64,000 bases of DNA, from the NCBI RefSeq assembly GCF_016907515.1, contig NZ_JAFBBY010000001.1:4774001-4838000 (forward strand), given 5' to 3'. This DNA is from Nocardioides nitrophenolicus (GTDB lineage: Bacteria; Actinomycetota; Actinomycetes; Propionibacteriales; Nocardioidaceae). The first letter of the stretch is position 1; each line of letters opens with the position of its first letter. Both the position numbers and the translations under genes were made by a program. Positions 47,286 to 59,239 of the stretch are shown one piece after another. Below the pieces are notes generated by a model. That model saw only the letters and a list, made by a program, of their open reading frames with translations. It did not search any database and was not told the DNA's origin.

Positions 47286-49520
47286 ATGGCACTCGCCCTC
47301 ACCGACGACCAGCGCGACCTGGCCGACTCCGTCGCCGCCTGGGCCCGCCGGGTCGCCCCGATCGAGGCGACCCGCGCCCAGCTCGACGACCTCGCCGCCG
47401 GCAAGCGGCCGGAGGCATGGGACGCCCTCGTCCAGCAGGGGCTGCACGCCATCCACCTCCCCGAGGAGGACGGCGGCGCGGGCGCCGGTCTCGTCGAGCT
47501 CGCCGTCGTCACCGAGCAGCTCGGTCGCGCCCTGCACCCCGGACCCTTCCTGAGCACCGTCCTCGCCAGCGCCGTCGTCGCGGCAGCACCGGCGAGCCCG
47601 GTCCGCAGCGCCGCCCTGGCGCGCTTCGCCGACGGCGCGACCGGAGCGCTGTCCGACGGCGCCGGCCTCACCGCCACGCCCTACGACGGCGGCTGGCTGC
47701 TCGACGGGGAGAGCCGCCCGGTCCTCGGCCTGCCCGGCGCCGAGCTGGTCGTCGTCCGGGCGACCACGGCAGCGGGGGAGCCGGTGTGGTGCGTGCTGAC
47801 GCCCGCCGCCGGCGAGGTCGTCTGCGAGCCGGCCGCCGACCTCTCCCGCCCGGTCGGCCGGCTCGTCATCGACGGCCGCGCGGTGCCCGCGACGGAGGTG
47901 CTGACCGCACCCGCCGTCGAGCGGGTCGAGCTGGTCGCCGCCGCCCTGCTCGCCGCGGACGCCGCGGGCGTCGCCCGGTGGTTCGTCGACGCGGTCGTCG
48001 ACCACGTCTCCACCCGCGAGCAGTTCGGCGTCCCGGTCGGCAGCTTCCAGGCGGTGCAGCACAAGGCCGCGCTGCTGCTGGTGCGGGCCGAGACGATCGG
48101 CGCGGTCGCGTGGGACGCGGCGCGGGCCGGCGGCGACGAGCACGACGACCCGCAGCAGCAGCGTCTCGCCGCCGCCCAGGTCGGCCTCACCGCGCTGCCG
48201 GCGGTGGTCGATCTCGCTGCCGAGGCGGTGCTGCTCTTCGGCGGCATCGGCTTCACCTGGGAGCACGACGCCCACCTCTACTGGCGCCGCGCCATCAGCC
48301 TGTCCGCCGCCTTCGGCGAGGAGGCCACCTGGGCGGCCCGCCTCGGCAGCGCAGCCCTCGACGCGGAGCGCGACTTCGGCTTCGTCGCGGACGACGCCCT
48401 GCCCGACCTGCGTGCCGAGCTGGCGACCGTCCTCGACGCCGCCCTCGAGCTCCCGGAGGACGGCGTTCCCGCCACCGGATGGGCGCCCTCGCGCGGCGGC
48501 CGGCGTCAGGAGCACCTCGCCGACGCGCGCCTGGTCGCGCCGCACTACCCGGAGCCCTGGGGACGCGCGGCCGGGCCGCAGGAGCAGGCGGTGATCGCCC
48601 AGGAGTTCGCGCGCCGCGCGCTCGCGCAGCCCTCGACCGTGATCGGCGAGTGGGTGCTGCCCACGCTGCTGCTGCACGGCACGCCCGGCCAGCAGCAGCG
48701 GTTCGTCGACCCGACCCTGCGCGGCGAGATCTTCTGGTGTCAGCTGTTCTCCGAGCCCGGCGCCGGCTCCGACCTCGCCGGCCTGTCCACGCGCGCCCGC
48801 AAGGTCGACGGTGGCTGGGTGCTCACCGGCCAGAAGGTCTGGAACTCGATGGCCGCCGAGGCCGACTGGGGCGTCTGCCTGGCACGCACCGACCCCGACG
48901 CCGCCAAGCACGCGGGCATCTCCTACTTCCTCGTCGACATGCGCAGCGCCGGTGTCGACGTGCGGCCGCTGCGGCAGGCGACCGGGCTCTCGGAGTTCAA
49001 CGAGGTCTTCCTCGACGACGTCTTCGTGCCCGACGAGTGCCTCGTCGCGGAGCCCGGCGCGGGCTGGCGGCTCGCCGTCACCACGCTCGCCAACGAGCGG
49101 CTCAGCATGGGCGCCCGGCTCAGCCACGGGTCCAGTGACCTGGTCCGTTCGGTGCTCGCCTCCGGCGCCCACGAGGCCGGCCGCGACGCCGTCGTCGAGG
49201 TGCTCGGCCGCTGCGTCGGCCGCGAGATGGCGCTCGCCGCGCTCAACCTGCGCAGTGTGCTGGCCCGGATCGACGGGCTGGATCTGGGCGCCGAGATCAG
49301 CGTGCAGAAGGTCTGCAACGCCCTCGCCCAGCGCGACAACTCCCGCGACCTGCTCCGCGTCCTGGGACGCGACGCGCTGGTCGCCGTACCCCCGACCGGC
49401 AAGCACACCACCGACCCCGTCATCGACCACCTCGGCCTGCCCGCCGTGCTCGTCGGCGGCGGAACCATCGAGATCCAGCTCAACGTGATCGCGCGCCGGG
49501 TGCTCCGGCTCCCGCGCTGA
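47286..49520 (+). CDS. fadE34: Fused double acyl-CoA dehydrogenase, FadE34/ChsE3-type
   Basis: A 744-residue protein with two acyl-CoA dehydrogenase-like halves: 1-370 (LTDDQRDLADSVAAWARR, LFGGIGFTWEHDAHLYWRR) and 375-744 (WCQLFSEPGAGSDLAGLSTRA, TGQKVWNSMAAEADWGVCLART, GGTIEIQLNVIARRVLRLPR). The fused arrangement is that of FadE34 (Rv3573c, about 711 aa; ChsE3), which dehydrogenates the C24 five-carbon side chain of 3-oxochol-4-en-24-oyl-CoA. Its presence supports a bile-acid-type substrate. One base separates it from the thiolase stop. Confidence 0.88.
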   Translation: MALALTDDQRDLADSVAAWARRVAPIEATRAQLDDLAAGKRPEAWDALVQQGLHAIHLPEEDGGAGAGLVELAVVTEQLGRALHPGPFLSTVLASAVVAAAPASPVRSAALARFADGATGALSDGAGLTATPYDGGWLLDGESRPVLGLPGAELVVVRATTAAGEPVWCVLTPAAGEVVCEPAADLSRPVGRLVIDGRAVPATEVLTAPAVERVELVAAALLAADAAGVARWFVDAVVDHVSTREQFGVPVGSFQAVQHKAALLLVRAETIGAVAWDAARAGGDEHDDPQQQRLAAAQVGLTALPAVVDLAAEAVLLFGGIGFTWEHDAHLYWRRAISLSAAFGEEATWAARLGSAALDAERDFGFVADDALPDLRAELATVLDAALELPEDGVPATGWAPSRGGRRQEHLADARLVAPHYPEPWGRAAGPQEQAVIAQEFARRALAQPSTVIGEWVLPTLLLHGTPGQQQRFVDPTLRGEIFWCQLFSEPGAGSDLAGLSTRARKVDGGWVLTGQKVWNSMAAEADWGVCLARTDPDAAKHAGISYFLVDMRSAGVDVRPLRQATGLSEFNEVFLDDVFVPDECLVAEPGAGWRLAVTTLANERLSMGARLSHGSSDLVRSVLASGAHEAGRDAVVEVLGRCVGREMALAALNLRSVLARIDGLDLGAEISVQKVCNALAQRDNSRDLLRVLGRDALVAVPPTGKHTTDPVIDHLGLPAVLVGGGTIEIQLNVIARRVLRLPR

Positions 49521-49546
49521 CAACCACCGACCAAGGAAGCAAAGCC

Positions 49547-50767
49547 ATGTACCCAGAGCTCTCCGCCAGCTCCCAGGCACTGCGCGCCGAGCTGCGCGCG
49601 TACTTCGCAGCCACCATCACCGACGAGGAGCGCGCGGCACTGGCCGAGCAGACCGAGGGCGGGCCGGTGTTCGACCGGGTCCTGCGCCGGATGGGCAAGG
49701 ACGGCTGGCTCGGCCTCGGCTTCCCGGAGGAGTACGGCGGCCGTGGCGAGGACCCCGAGGCGCTCTACGTCTTCTACGACGAGGCGCTGCGCGCGGGCGC
49801 CCCGCTGTCGCTGGTCACCCTCAACACGGTCGCACCGACCCTGATGAAGCACGGCTCGCAGGAGCAGAAGGACTTCTTCCTGCCGAAGATCCTGCTGGGC
49901 GAGCTCATGTTCGCCATCGGCTACACCGAGCCGGGCGCCGGCACCGACCTCGCCAGCCTGCAGACCCGGGCGCGGGTCGACGGCGACGAGCTGGTCATCA
50001 ACGGCAACAAGATCTTCACCAGCGCCGGCGTCTTCGCCGACTGGGTCTGGCTCGCCGTCCGCACCGACCCCGACGCGCCGCGCCACCAGGGGATCTCGGT
50101 CGTGCTCGTGCCGACCAGCAGCCCCGGCTTCTCGGTCACCGAGATCCACACCGTCGGCGGGATCAGCACCTCGGCCACCTACTACGAGGACGTCCGGGTC
50201 CCGCTGAGCAATGTGGTCGGCGAGCTCAACCAGGGCTGGAAGCTGATGACCAGCCAGCTCAACCACGAGCGGGTCGCGCTCGCGGCGCGTGGCGGCATCG
50301 CCAACCAGATGTACGACGAGGTGCTGGCCTGGGCCCAGGCCGAGAAGGTCGGTCCCGACAGCGCGACCACGCTGTACGACGTGCCGTGGGTGCGCAGCGC
50401 CCTCGCCGAGACCTACGCCCTGCTCAGCGCGGCCGACCTGATGAACCTGCGCCTGGTCTCCGACGTCGCGGCCAACACCCTCGGCGGCGGCGACTCGGCC
50501 GCAGCCAAGATCTTCGGCACCGAGGCGGTGGTGACCGCCTACGGCCGGCTGCAGCAGGTGCTCGGCGCCGCCGGCCTGCTGCGTCCGGGCTCACCCGGCG
50601 CGGCGGTCCAGGGCCGGGTCGAGTCGCTCGGCCGGCGCGCCCAGAACAACACCTTCGGTGGCGGCACGAACGAGGTCATGCGCGAGATCGTCGCGGCCAA
50701 GACGCTCGGTATGACGCTCGGCGCCCGCCGCAAGGAGAACCAGACCGCGAAGAAGGACGGGAACTGA
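49547..50767 (+). CDS. fadE26: Acyl-CoA dehydrogenase subunit, FadE26/ChsE4-type
   Basis: A 406-residue acyl-CoA dehydrogenase: GWLGLGFPEEYGGRGEDPE, FAIGYTEPGAGTDLASLQT, NGNKIFTSAGVFADWVWLAVRT, STSATYYEDVRVP, QLNHERVALAARGG and TFGGGTNEVMREIVA. Length and motifs match FadE26 (Rv3504, 400 aa), the alpha subunit of the ChsE4-ChsE5 heterotetramer. It starts 26 bp after fadE34 with AAGGAAG upstream and is followed at 1 bp by the beta subunit gene. Confidence 0.87.
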   Translation: MYPELSASSQALRAELRAYFAATITDEERAALAEQTEGGPVFDRVLRRMGKDGWLGLGFPEEYGGRGEDPEALYVFYDEALRAGAPLSLVTLNTVAPTLMKHGSQEQKDFFLPKILLGELMFAIGYTEPGAGTDLASLQTRARVDGDELVINGNKIFTSAGVFADWVWLAVRTDPDAPRHQGISVVLVPTSSPGFSVTEIHTVGGISTSATYYEDVRVPLSNVVGELNQGWKLMTSQLNHERVALAARGGIANQMYDEVLAWAQAEKVGPDSATTLYDVPWVRSALAETYALLSAADLMNLRLVSDVAANTLGGGDSAAAKIFGTEAVVTAYGRLQQVLGAAGLLRPGSPGAAVQGRVESLGRRAQNNTFGGGTNEVMREIVAAKTLGMTLGARRKENQTAKKDGN

Positions 50768-50768
50768 G

Positions 50769-53068
<2,300 letters not shown>

Positions 53069-53069
53069 C

Positions 53070-53675
53070 GTGGCCGCCGAGGACGTCGCCGAGCTCGCCG
53101 CCGCCACCCGGCGGCTGATGCTGGCCGCGGCGACCACGGACGTGGAGCCCGACCAGCTCCGCGCCGCCCGCGACCGGATGGACGAGCTCGCCGCGACACT
53201 GGGCCGGCGCACCCGTCCCCGCGCGCTGCGTGCCTCCTTCGACGAGCCCGCGCGGGCCCGGGAGATCGGGCCCGGGCTGGCCTGGCCGGTCTTCCGGTTC
53301 AACCCGCAGGCGCTGCCCCTCGCCATCCGGTTCGACGGTGACGCGGCGTCCGCCACGACCGTGCCGAACGCGCTCTACGAGGGACCGCCCGAGTCGGTGC
53401 ACGGCGGCTATCTCGCGCACCTGATGGACTGCATGCTCGGCACCCTGGTCCAGGCGACCGGGCGCCGCTCGGTCACCGGGACCCTCGACCTGCGCTACCT
53501 GGCGCGCACGCCGCTCGACGTACCTCTCGAGCTCGGCGCGCGGATCCTCGAGACCACGGGGCGCAAGACCACTGCCGAGGCGTGGGTCGAGGTCGACGGC
53601 GCGCGCACCGTCGAGGCACGCGGACTGTTCATCGAGCTCCAGGAGGTCCCATGGGCAGCAGCGGCTACGAGCTGA
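53070..53675 (+). CDS. PaaI-like hot-dog thioesterase
   Basis: A 201-residue protein. An N-terminal helical extension (about 60 residues) precedes a 4HBT/PaaI domain with SVHGGYLAHLMDCMLGTLV (HGG and the following acidic residue) and RSVTGTLDLRYLARTPLDVP. Such enzymes hydrolyse acyl-CoA esters; in this operon it may recycle CoA from dead-end steroid-CoA. The GTG at 53070 follows the fadA5 stop at once; its 3' end overlaps the next SDR by 25 bp. Confidence 0.8.
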   Translation: MAAEDVAELAAATRRLMLAAATTDVEPDQLRAARDRMDELAATLGRRTRPRALRASFDEPARAREIGPGLAWPVFRFNPQALPLAIRFDGDAASATTVPNALYEGPPESVHGGYLAHLMDCMLGTLVQATGRRSVTGTLDLRYLARTPLDVPLELGARILETTGRKTTAEAWVEVDGARTVEARGLFIELQEVPWAAAATS

Positions 53676-54484
53676 CCGGCCTGGCCGGCAAGGTCGCCGT
53701 CGTCACCGGCGCCGGCCGGATGCGCTCGATCGGCCGGTCGCTGGCCGTCGAGCTCGCGCGCGCCGGGTGCGACGTCGTGGTCACCGGCACCGGTCGTCGT
53801 GCCGAGGACCGGCCGGCCGACGAGGCCGCCGCCGGCTGGCGCGACATCGAGTCGGTCGCCGACGAGGTCCGGGCCCTGGGCCGGCGGGCGCTGCCCGTCG
53901 TGTGCGATGTCGCCGACCCCGACGACGTACGCCGACTGCTCGGCCTGGTGCTCGCCGAGCTCGGCCGGGTGGACGTGGTGGTCAACAACGCCGCCGCGTC
54001 GCGAGGCGAGGACCGGGTGCCGCTGACCGAGCTCCCGGTCGAGGCGTTCGACCGGGTGATCGCGGTCAACCTGCGCGGCACCTTCTTGATGACCCAGGTC
54101 TTCGGCCGGCAGCTGGTCGCGCAGGGTGACGGCGGCAGCATCGTCAACATCTCGTCGATCGGCGGGAAGCTCGGCGGTGCCGGCACCGGTGCGTACTCCG
54201 CCTCGAAGGCGGGCGTGCAGTCCCTGACGTCCTCGGCCGCCAAGGAGCTCGGTGGCCATGGCATCCGGGTGAACGCACTGTGCCCGGGCGTGACCGAGAC
54301 CGGACGGATCGCGGACCGGGACCCCGAGTCCTGGCGGGCCTACGTGCGCGCCAACCTGCCGCTCGGCAGGGCCGGTTCGCCGGCGGAGGTCGCCGCGGTC
54401 GCGGTGTTCCTCGCGAGCGACCAGGGCGCCTGGGTCACCGGGCAGGCGTGGAACGTCGACGGCGGGCAGCTGACCGTCCGGTGA
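53651..54484 (+). CDS. Short-chain dehydrogenase/reductase
   Basis: A 277-residue SDR: VVTGAGRMRSIGRSLAVELA (cofactor loop with an unusual insertion), VVCDVADPDDVR, VVVNNAAASRGEDR, NISSIGGKLGGAGTGAYSASKAGV and a classical ending VTGQAWNVDGGQLTVR. AGGAGGTCCC just before the ATG lies inside the upstream thioesterase coding sequence, so the two are translationally linked. Likely a hydroxyacyl-CoA or hydroxysteroid dehydrogenase of the side-chain pathway. Confidence 0.82.
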   Translation: MGSSGYELTGLAGKVAVVTGAGRMRSIGRSLAVELARAGCDVVVTGTGRRAEDRPADEAAAGWRDIESVADEVRALGRRALPVVCDVADPDDVRRLLGLVLAELGRVDVVVNNAAASRGEDRVPLTELPVEAFDRVIAVNLRGTFLMTQVFGRQLVAQGDGGSIVNISSIGGKLGGAGTGAYSASKAGVQSLTSSAAKELGGHGIRVNALCPGVTETGRIADRDPESWRAYVRANLPLGRAGSPAEVAAVAVFLASDQGAWVTGQAWNVDGGQLTVR

Positions 54485-54510
54485 GCACAGCAGCGAAGGA
54501 GACACCGAGG

Positions 54511-56139
54511 ATGACCACCCGCGAGGAGGCCGTCGCGCGCCTGACCGCGCCCGGCGCGCCCTACGAGATCCGCGTCGAGGACGTGCGCGGCGAGGGCCTC
54601 GAGGTCTACGCCCACCGGCAGCACTCGCTGCGCGAGCTGCTCCAGGCGTCCCGGCGCTTCGGGGACGCGGAGTACCTGGTGACCCGGGAGCGCCGGATCA
54701 CCTTCACCGAGCACTACGACGAGGTCGCCGCGCTCGCCCAGGTCCTGCGCGCCGAGCACGGCGTCGGCAAGGGCGACCGGGTGGCGTTGTGCGCGGCGAA
54801 CTGCCCCGAGTGGATCGTCGGCTTCTGGGCCGCCGTCTCGATCGGCGCCGTCGCCGTCGGCATGAACTCGATGTGGGCGCGGCCCGAGCTGGTCCACGGC
54901 CTGGAGCTGACCACGCCCAAGGTGCTCATCGCCGACGCGGCACGGGCCCGGATGGCCGAGGGGACGGGCGTCCCGGTGCTCACCGTGGAGGAGGACCTGC
55001 CGCGGATCGCCGCCGAGAGCCGCGGTGTCGCGCTGCCCGAGCCGGACGGGGAGATCGTCGAGGACGACCCGGCCGTCATCCTGTTCACCAGCGGCACCAC
55101 CGGCCGGGCCAAGGGCGCGACGCACTCGCACCGCAACGTGATCGCGGCGGTGTGGTTCCACCTGCTCAACGACGCGGTCGCGGCCGAGCTGGGCTTCCCG
55201 CAGGTCGACCGCCGGTTCCTCCTGGTCACGCCGCTGTTCCACATCGCCGCGCTGCACAACCTCGCCGTCGTCCGGATGGTCGTCGGTGACACGGCGGTGC
55301 TGCACCTCGGGAAGTTCGACATCGAGCAGGTGCTGCGGCTGATCGAGTCCGAGCGGCTCACCAACTGGGGCGCGATGCCGACCATGCTCAGCCGGATCGT
55401 CGAGCTCGGCGACCGGCTCGCCGACTTCGACCTGTCGTCGCTGCGCAGCATCTCGGTCGGCAGCGCGCCCTCTTCGCCCGAGCTCAAGGAGGCGCTGCGC
55501 CGGGCGCTGCCCGTCGCGGGCCGTTCCCTCGGCACGACCTACGGCCTCACCGAGTCCAGCACCGCGGCGACCCTCGCCCTGGCCGCCGAGCTGGCCGCCG
55601 ACCCGTCGACGGTGGGCCGGCCGGTGCCGACCGTGCAGGTCGAGGTCCGCGACACCGCGGGCCTTCCCGTGCCGGACGGGGTGGAGGGGGAGATCCACCT
55701 GCGGGGCGCCCAGCTGATGCTCGGCTACTGGGACGACCCCGAGGCGACCGCGGCCTCGACCGCGCCCCACGGCTGGTTCCGCACCGGCGACCTCGGCCAC
55801 CTCGCCGACGGACAGCTGCACATCGCCAGCCGCCGCTCGGACCTGATCCTGCGTGGGGGAGAGAACGTCTACCCCGCCGAGGTGGAGGACCGGATCGTCG
55901 CGCACCCGGCCGTGCGCGAGTGCATCGTCCTCGGCGTACCGGACCCCGACTACGGCCAGGGCGTCGCCGCGGTCGTGGTGCTGCACCCCGGGGCGCAGGT
56001 CACCCAGGAGGAGCTCGGCGCGCACACCGCGGCCGGTCTCGCGCGCTACAAGGTGCCCACCCGCTGGCAGATCACGCTCGAGGAGCTGCCGCGCAACGCG
56101 ACCGGCAAGGTCAACCGCCGCGACGTCCGTCTCGTCTGA
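54511..56139 (+). CDS. Acyl-CoA synthetase (AMP-binding), steroid side-chain type
   Basis: A 542-residue adenylate-forming ligase: P-loop-like ILFTSGTTGRAKGATHSHRN, LGTTYGLTESSTAATLA, GYWDDPEATA, FRTGDLGHL, and the C-terminal lysine in LPRNATGKVNRRDV. It activates a carboxylic acid to its CoA ester via an acyl-AMP. In this operon the steroid side-chain carboxylate is the obvious candidate. Start ATG 54511 with GGAG upstream is preferred; GTG at 54481 in GTGA overlap with the SDR stop is an alternative adding 10 residues. A second ligase is encoded at 59239. Confidence 0.86.
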   Translation: MTTREEAVARLTAPGAPYEIRVEDVRGEGLEVYAHRQHSLRELLQASRRFGDAEYLVTRERRITFTEHYDEVAALAQVLRAEHGVGKGDRVALCAANCPEWIVGFWAAVSIGAVAVGMNSMWARPELVHGLELTTPKVLIADAARARMAEGTGVPVLTVEEDLPRIAAESRGVALPEPDGEIVEDDPAVILFTSGTTGRAKGATHSHRNVIAAVWFHLLNDAVAAELGFPQVDRRFLLVTPLFHIAALHNLAVVRMVVGDTAVLHLGKFDIEQVLRLIESERLTNWGAMPTMLSRIVELGDRLADFDLSSLRSISVGSAPSSPELKEALRRALPVAGRSLGTTYGLTESSTAATLALAAELAADPSTVGRPVPTVQVEVRDTAGLPVPDGVEGEIHLRGAQLMLGYWDDPEATAASTAPHGWFRTGDLGHLADGQLHIASRRSDLILRGGENVYPAEVEDRIVAHPAVRECIVLGVPDPDYGQGVAAVVVLHPGAQVTQEELGAHTAAGLARYKVPTRWQITLEELPRNATGKVNRRDVRLV

Positions 56140-56177
56140 CCTGGTCGCAACCACCCTCTCAACCGAAGGAGATCGTC

Positions 56178-57776
56178 ATGTCCATCCGAGTCCCGGGACT
56201 GCGTCGCACCGCCGCGGTCGTGGTGGCCGCGGCGCTGCTCGTGAGCGGCTGCGCGTCCGAGCAGGAGAAGAAGCCACGCGGCCAGGGCAAGGCCCTCGCC
56301 GAGGGCTTCCGCAATGTCGACGACGGCGGCAAGCCCGTCGACGGCGGCACCCTGACCTACGGCGCCTACACCGAGCCGACCTCGCTGGACCCGACCGTGA
56401 CCATCGCGGCCGCGACGACCGGCGGCAACGAGATGGCCAACATCTTCGACACGCTGACGACCTTCGACCCCGAGAAGCAGGAGTTCGTCCCGCGGCTCGC
56501 GGAGTCGATCGAGCCCGACGCCGACTACACGACCTGGACCCTGAAGCTCCGCGACGGGGTCACCTTCTCCGACGGCACGCCGCTCGACGCCGAGGCCGTG
56601 GTGTGGAGCCAGCAGCGCTACGCCACCGCGAAGGCCCCCGAGACCGCACTGTGGGCCGGCAACGTCACCTCGGCGACCGCGACCGACGCGCGCACGGTCA
56701 CCTACGAGCTGGCCCGGCCGTGGCCGCTGTTCCCGGGCATCCTGAGCACCGGTCCCGGCATGGTGGTGGCGAAGTCGTCGGTGGGCGCCGACGGCAGCTT
56801 CAACCCCGTCGGCGCCGGTCCGTTCACGCTCGGCGACTGGAAGCACGGCGAGTCGATCGAGCTGGTGGCCCGCGAGGACTACTGGGACGGCGCGCCTCAT
56901 CTCGACAGCGTGCGGATGGCCTTCCTCGGCGACCAGCGCACCAGCCTCGACTCGCTCGAGGGCGGCGACATCGACGCGGCCCTGGTCCGCGATCCCGACC
57001 TCGTCGACGAGGTGCTCGACAAGAGGCTGCCGGCGTACGTGAACATGCGGGCGGCCAGCAATGTCGCCATCATCAACGCCGCCGAGGGCGCCGCCGGCCA
57101 CGACGTCCGGGTCCGCAAGGCGATCGCGCTGGCGATCGACCCGGACCTGATGCGGGAGCGGATGTTCGGCGGCACCGGCATCGCGTCGTCCGACCTGTTC
57201 CCCGACTACTCCGTGTGGCACACCGACGTCGCCGGCCTCGAGCCGGACCGGGAGCAGGCCACGAAGCTCGTCGAGGAGGCCAAGGCGGACGGCTGGGACG
57301 GCGTGATCCGGTACGTCGACGGCACCGACCCCGCCTCGCGCGCCGCCACCCAGGCGGTCAAGGCCTCGCTCGAGGCGGTCGGGATGACCCTCGAGTCCAA
57401 GCCGGCCCGCACCATCTCCGAGCAGATCACCCGGATCGCCGTGGAGCGTGACTACGACCTCGCGGGCTGGAGCATCAACTTCGTCGAGGCCGACCCCTTC
57501 GCCCGGATGTACGCGACCATGCACAGCGGCGGCACCCAGACCTACGGGATGTACACCAGCCCCGCCATGGACGAGCACATCGCCGCCTTCCAGGCAGCCA
57601 CCACGAAGGACGACCAGCTGAAGGCGATCGCCGCGCTCCAGGAACAGGTGAACGAGGACGTCCCGTTCGTCACCTTCGGCCCGTTCTCGGAGCTGAGCGT
57701 GTGGAACACCAAGGTGCACGGCATCACCGGCGGCGCGAACTCGATGATCCTGCTCGACGACGCGTGGCTCGGCTGA
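56178..57776 (+). CDS. ABC transporter substrate-binding lipoprotein (family 5)
   Basis: A 532-residue SBP_bac_5 protein. Signal peptide with lipobox LVSGC (C25) anchors it to the outer face of the membrane. GGTLTYGAYTEPTSLDP, WTLKLRDGVTFSDGTPLDAEAVVWS and GAGPFTLGDW are family marks. It should deliver solute to the DppBCDF-type transporter at 27.8-31.8 kb, which lacks a binding protein of its own. AAGGAG precedes the ATG. It parallels the second binding protein at 61011 throughout. Confidence 0.9.
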   Translation: MSIRVPGLRRTAAVVVAAALLVSGCASEQEKKPRGQGKALAEGFRNVDDGGKPVDGGTLTYGAYTEPTSLDPTVTIAAATTGGNEMANIFDTLTTFDPEKQEFVPRLAESIEPDADYTTWTLKLRDGVTFSDGTPLDAEAVVWSQQRYATAKAPETALWAGNVTSATATDARTVTYELARPWPLFPGILSTGPGMVVAKSSVGADGSFNPVGAGPFTLGDWKHGESIELVAREDYWDGAPHLDSVRMAFLGDQRTSLDSLEGGDIDAALVRDPDLVDEVLDKRLPAYVNMRAASNVAIINAAEGAAGHDVRVRKAIALAIDPDLMRERMFGGTGIASSDLFPDYSVWHTDVAGLEPDREQATKLVEEAKADGWDGVIRYVDGTDPASRAATQAVKASLEAVGMTLESKPARTISEQITRIAVERDYDLAGWSINFVEADPFARMYATMHSGGTQTYGMYTSPAMDEHIAAFQAATTKDDQLKAIAALQEQVNEDVPFVTFGPFSELSVWNTKVHGITGGANSMILLDDAWLG

Positions 57777-57784
57777 GCCCGAGG

Positions 57785-59239
57785 ATGCCCGACTCCCGGG
57801 AGGCCCGGGAGGACCGCTGGGTCCTCCCGGGCATCCTGCTCGTCACCACCGTCACCGGCGTGGTCGGCAGTCTCGGCACGCCGTTGGTCACCGGCATCGC
57901 GCACACCGAGGGCGTCTCGCTGGTCACCGCGCAGTGGGCGATCACCGCCACCCTGGTCACCGCGGCCGTCGTGTGCCCGATCGTCGGCCGGCTGGGCGCC
58001 GGACGCCGCCGCCGACCGGTGCTGCTCGGGTGCCTGGTGCTCGTGGTGCTCGGCACCGCGCTCGGCGCCCTCCCGCTCGGGTTCGGCCCCCTGCTGGCCG
58101 GCCGGATCCTACAGGGGCTCGCGTTCGCGATCGTGCCGCTCGCGTTCTCGATCGCCCGCAGCGAGCTGCCCGAGGAGCGGGTCCGCGGCGCCGTGGCGGC
58201 GATCTCGGTCGCCAACGTCACCGCCGCCGGCCTCGGGTTCCCGGTCACGGCCCTCGTGGCGACCTTCGCCGGCACGAAGGGCGCCTTCGGCTGGGCTTGT
58301 GCGCTGGCGGCGGCGGCGCTGGTGGTGGCGCTGCTCGTCGTACCGGACAGCGACGAGGAGGCGCCGCGCGGCGTCGACTGGCTCGGCGCGGTCCTGCTCA
58401 GCACCGCCACCGCGGCCGTGCTCCTCGCCGTCACCCAGGCCACGGCCTGGGGTCTCACCGCACCCCTGACCCTCGGCCTGCTGGCCGGTGGGGTGCTCAC
58501 CTACGTCGGGTGCGGCTGGTGGCTGCTCCGTGCCCGGCGTCCGCTCGTCGACCTGCGGGTCGCCGTGCGCCCGGGGGTGCTGGTCGCCAACGTCTGCGGG
58601 CTGTTGGCCGCGCTCGGCATGTTCGTGCTGCTGTCGCTGTCGATGATCCTCGTGCAGACCACCGAGGACCACGGCTACGGGCTCGGCCGGTCGGTCGCGG
58701 TGGCCGGCCTGATGCTCACGCCGTACGCCGTCACCAGCGTGCTCGGTTCGCGGATCGCGCTGTGGCTGGGCCGGTTCGTGGCACCGGACGTGCTGCTCGC
58801 CTCCGGGTGCCTGCTGTTCGCCGCCGCCAACCTCGCGCTCGCGCTGGGCCACGACGCGCTGTGGCAGGTGACCCTCGCCGTGGTCATCGGCGGCTTCGGC
58901 AGCGGGATGACCTTCAACTCCATGCCCTGGCTGATGGTGCGCTTCGTGCCGCCCGCGGAGACCGGGAGTGCGCTGAGCCTCAACCTGGTCCTGCGCTTCC
59001 TCGGCATGTCCACGGGCAGCGCACTGGCGCTGGCCGTGCTGGCGGCCTGCGCCGGGGACGGGCGGCAGACCAGCGAGTCCGGCTTCGTCGCCGGGGGACT
59101 GGCGGGGGCCGGCCTCTCGCTGGTCGCCGCCGTCGCCTGCCTGGTGCTGGGGCGGACCCGGCGCAGCGACCCCGAGAGACCCGAGAGACCCGCAAGAATC
59201 GAGACGCCGACGCATCCGTCGGCCGAGGAGAGAGTGTGA
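57785..59239 (+). CDS. MFS transporter (DHA2-like)
   Basis: A 484-residue major facilitator with about 14 hydrophobic segments: VTTVTGVVGSLGTPLVTGIA, WAITATLVTAAVVCPIVGRLG, AGRILQGLAFAIVPLAFSIAR and a GGFGSGMTFNSMPWLMVRFVP segment near the end. DHA2-type drug/metabolite exporters and steroid or acid permeases share this layout, so direction is uncertain. ATG at 57785 is 8 bp after the binding-protein stop; the coupled ligase begins in TGATG at its end, tying it to side-chain activation. Confidence 0.83.
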   Translation: MPDSREAREDRWVLPGILLVTTVTGVVGSLGTPLVTGIAHTEGVSLVTAQWAITATLVTAAVVCPIVGRLGAGRRRRPVLLGCLVLVVLGTALGALPLGFGPLLAGRILQGLAFAIVPLAFSIARSELPEERVRGAVAAISVANVTAAGLGFPVTALVATFAGTKGAFGWACALAAAALVVALLVVPDSDEEAPRGVDWLGAVLLSTATAAVLLAVTQATAWGLTAPLTLGLLAGGVLTYVGCGWWLLRARRPLVDLRVAVRPGVLVANVCGLLAALGMFVLLSLSMILVQTTEDHGYGLGRSVAVAGLMLTPYAVTSVLGSRIALWLGRFVAPDVLLASGCLLFAAANLALALGHDALWQVTLAVVIGGFGSGMTFNSMPWLMVRFVPPAETGSALSLNLVLRFLGMSTGSALALAVLAACAGDGRQTSESGFVAGGLAGAGLSLVAAVACLVLGRTRRSDPERPERPARIETPTHPSAEERV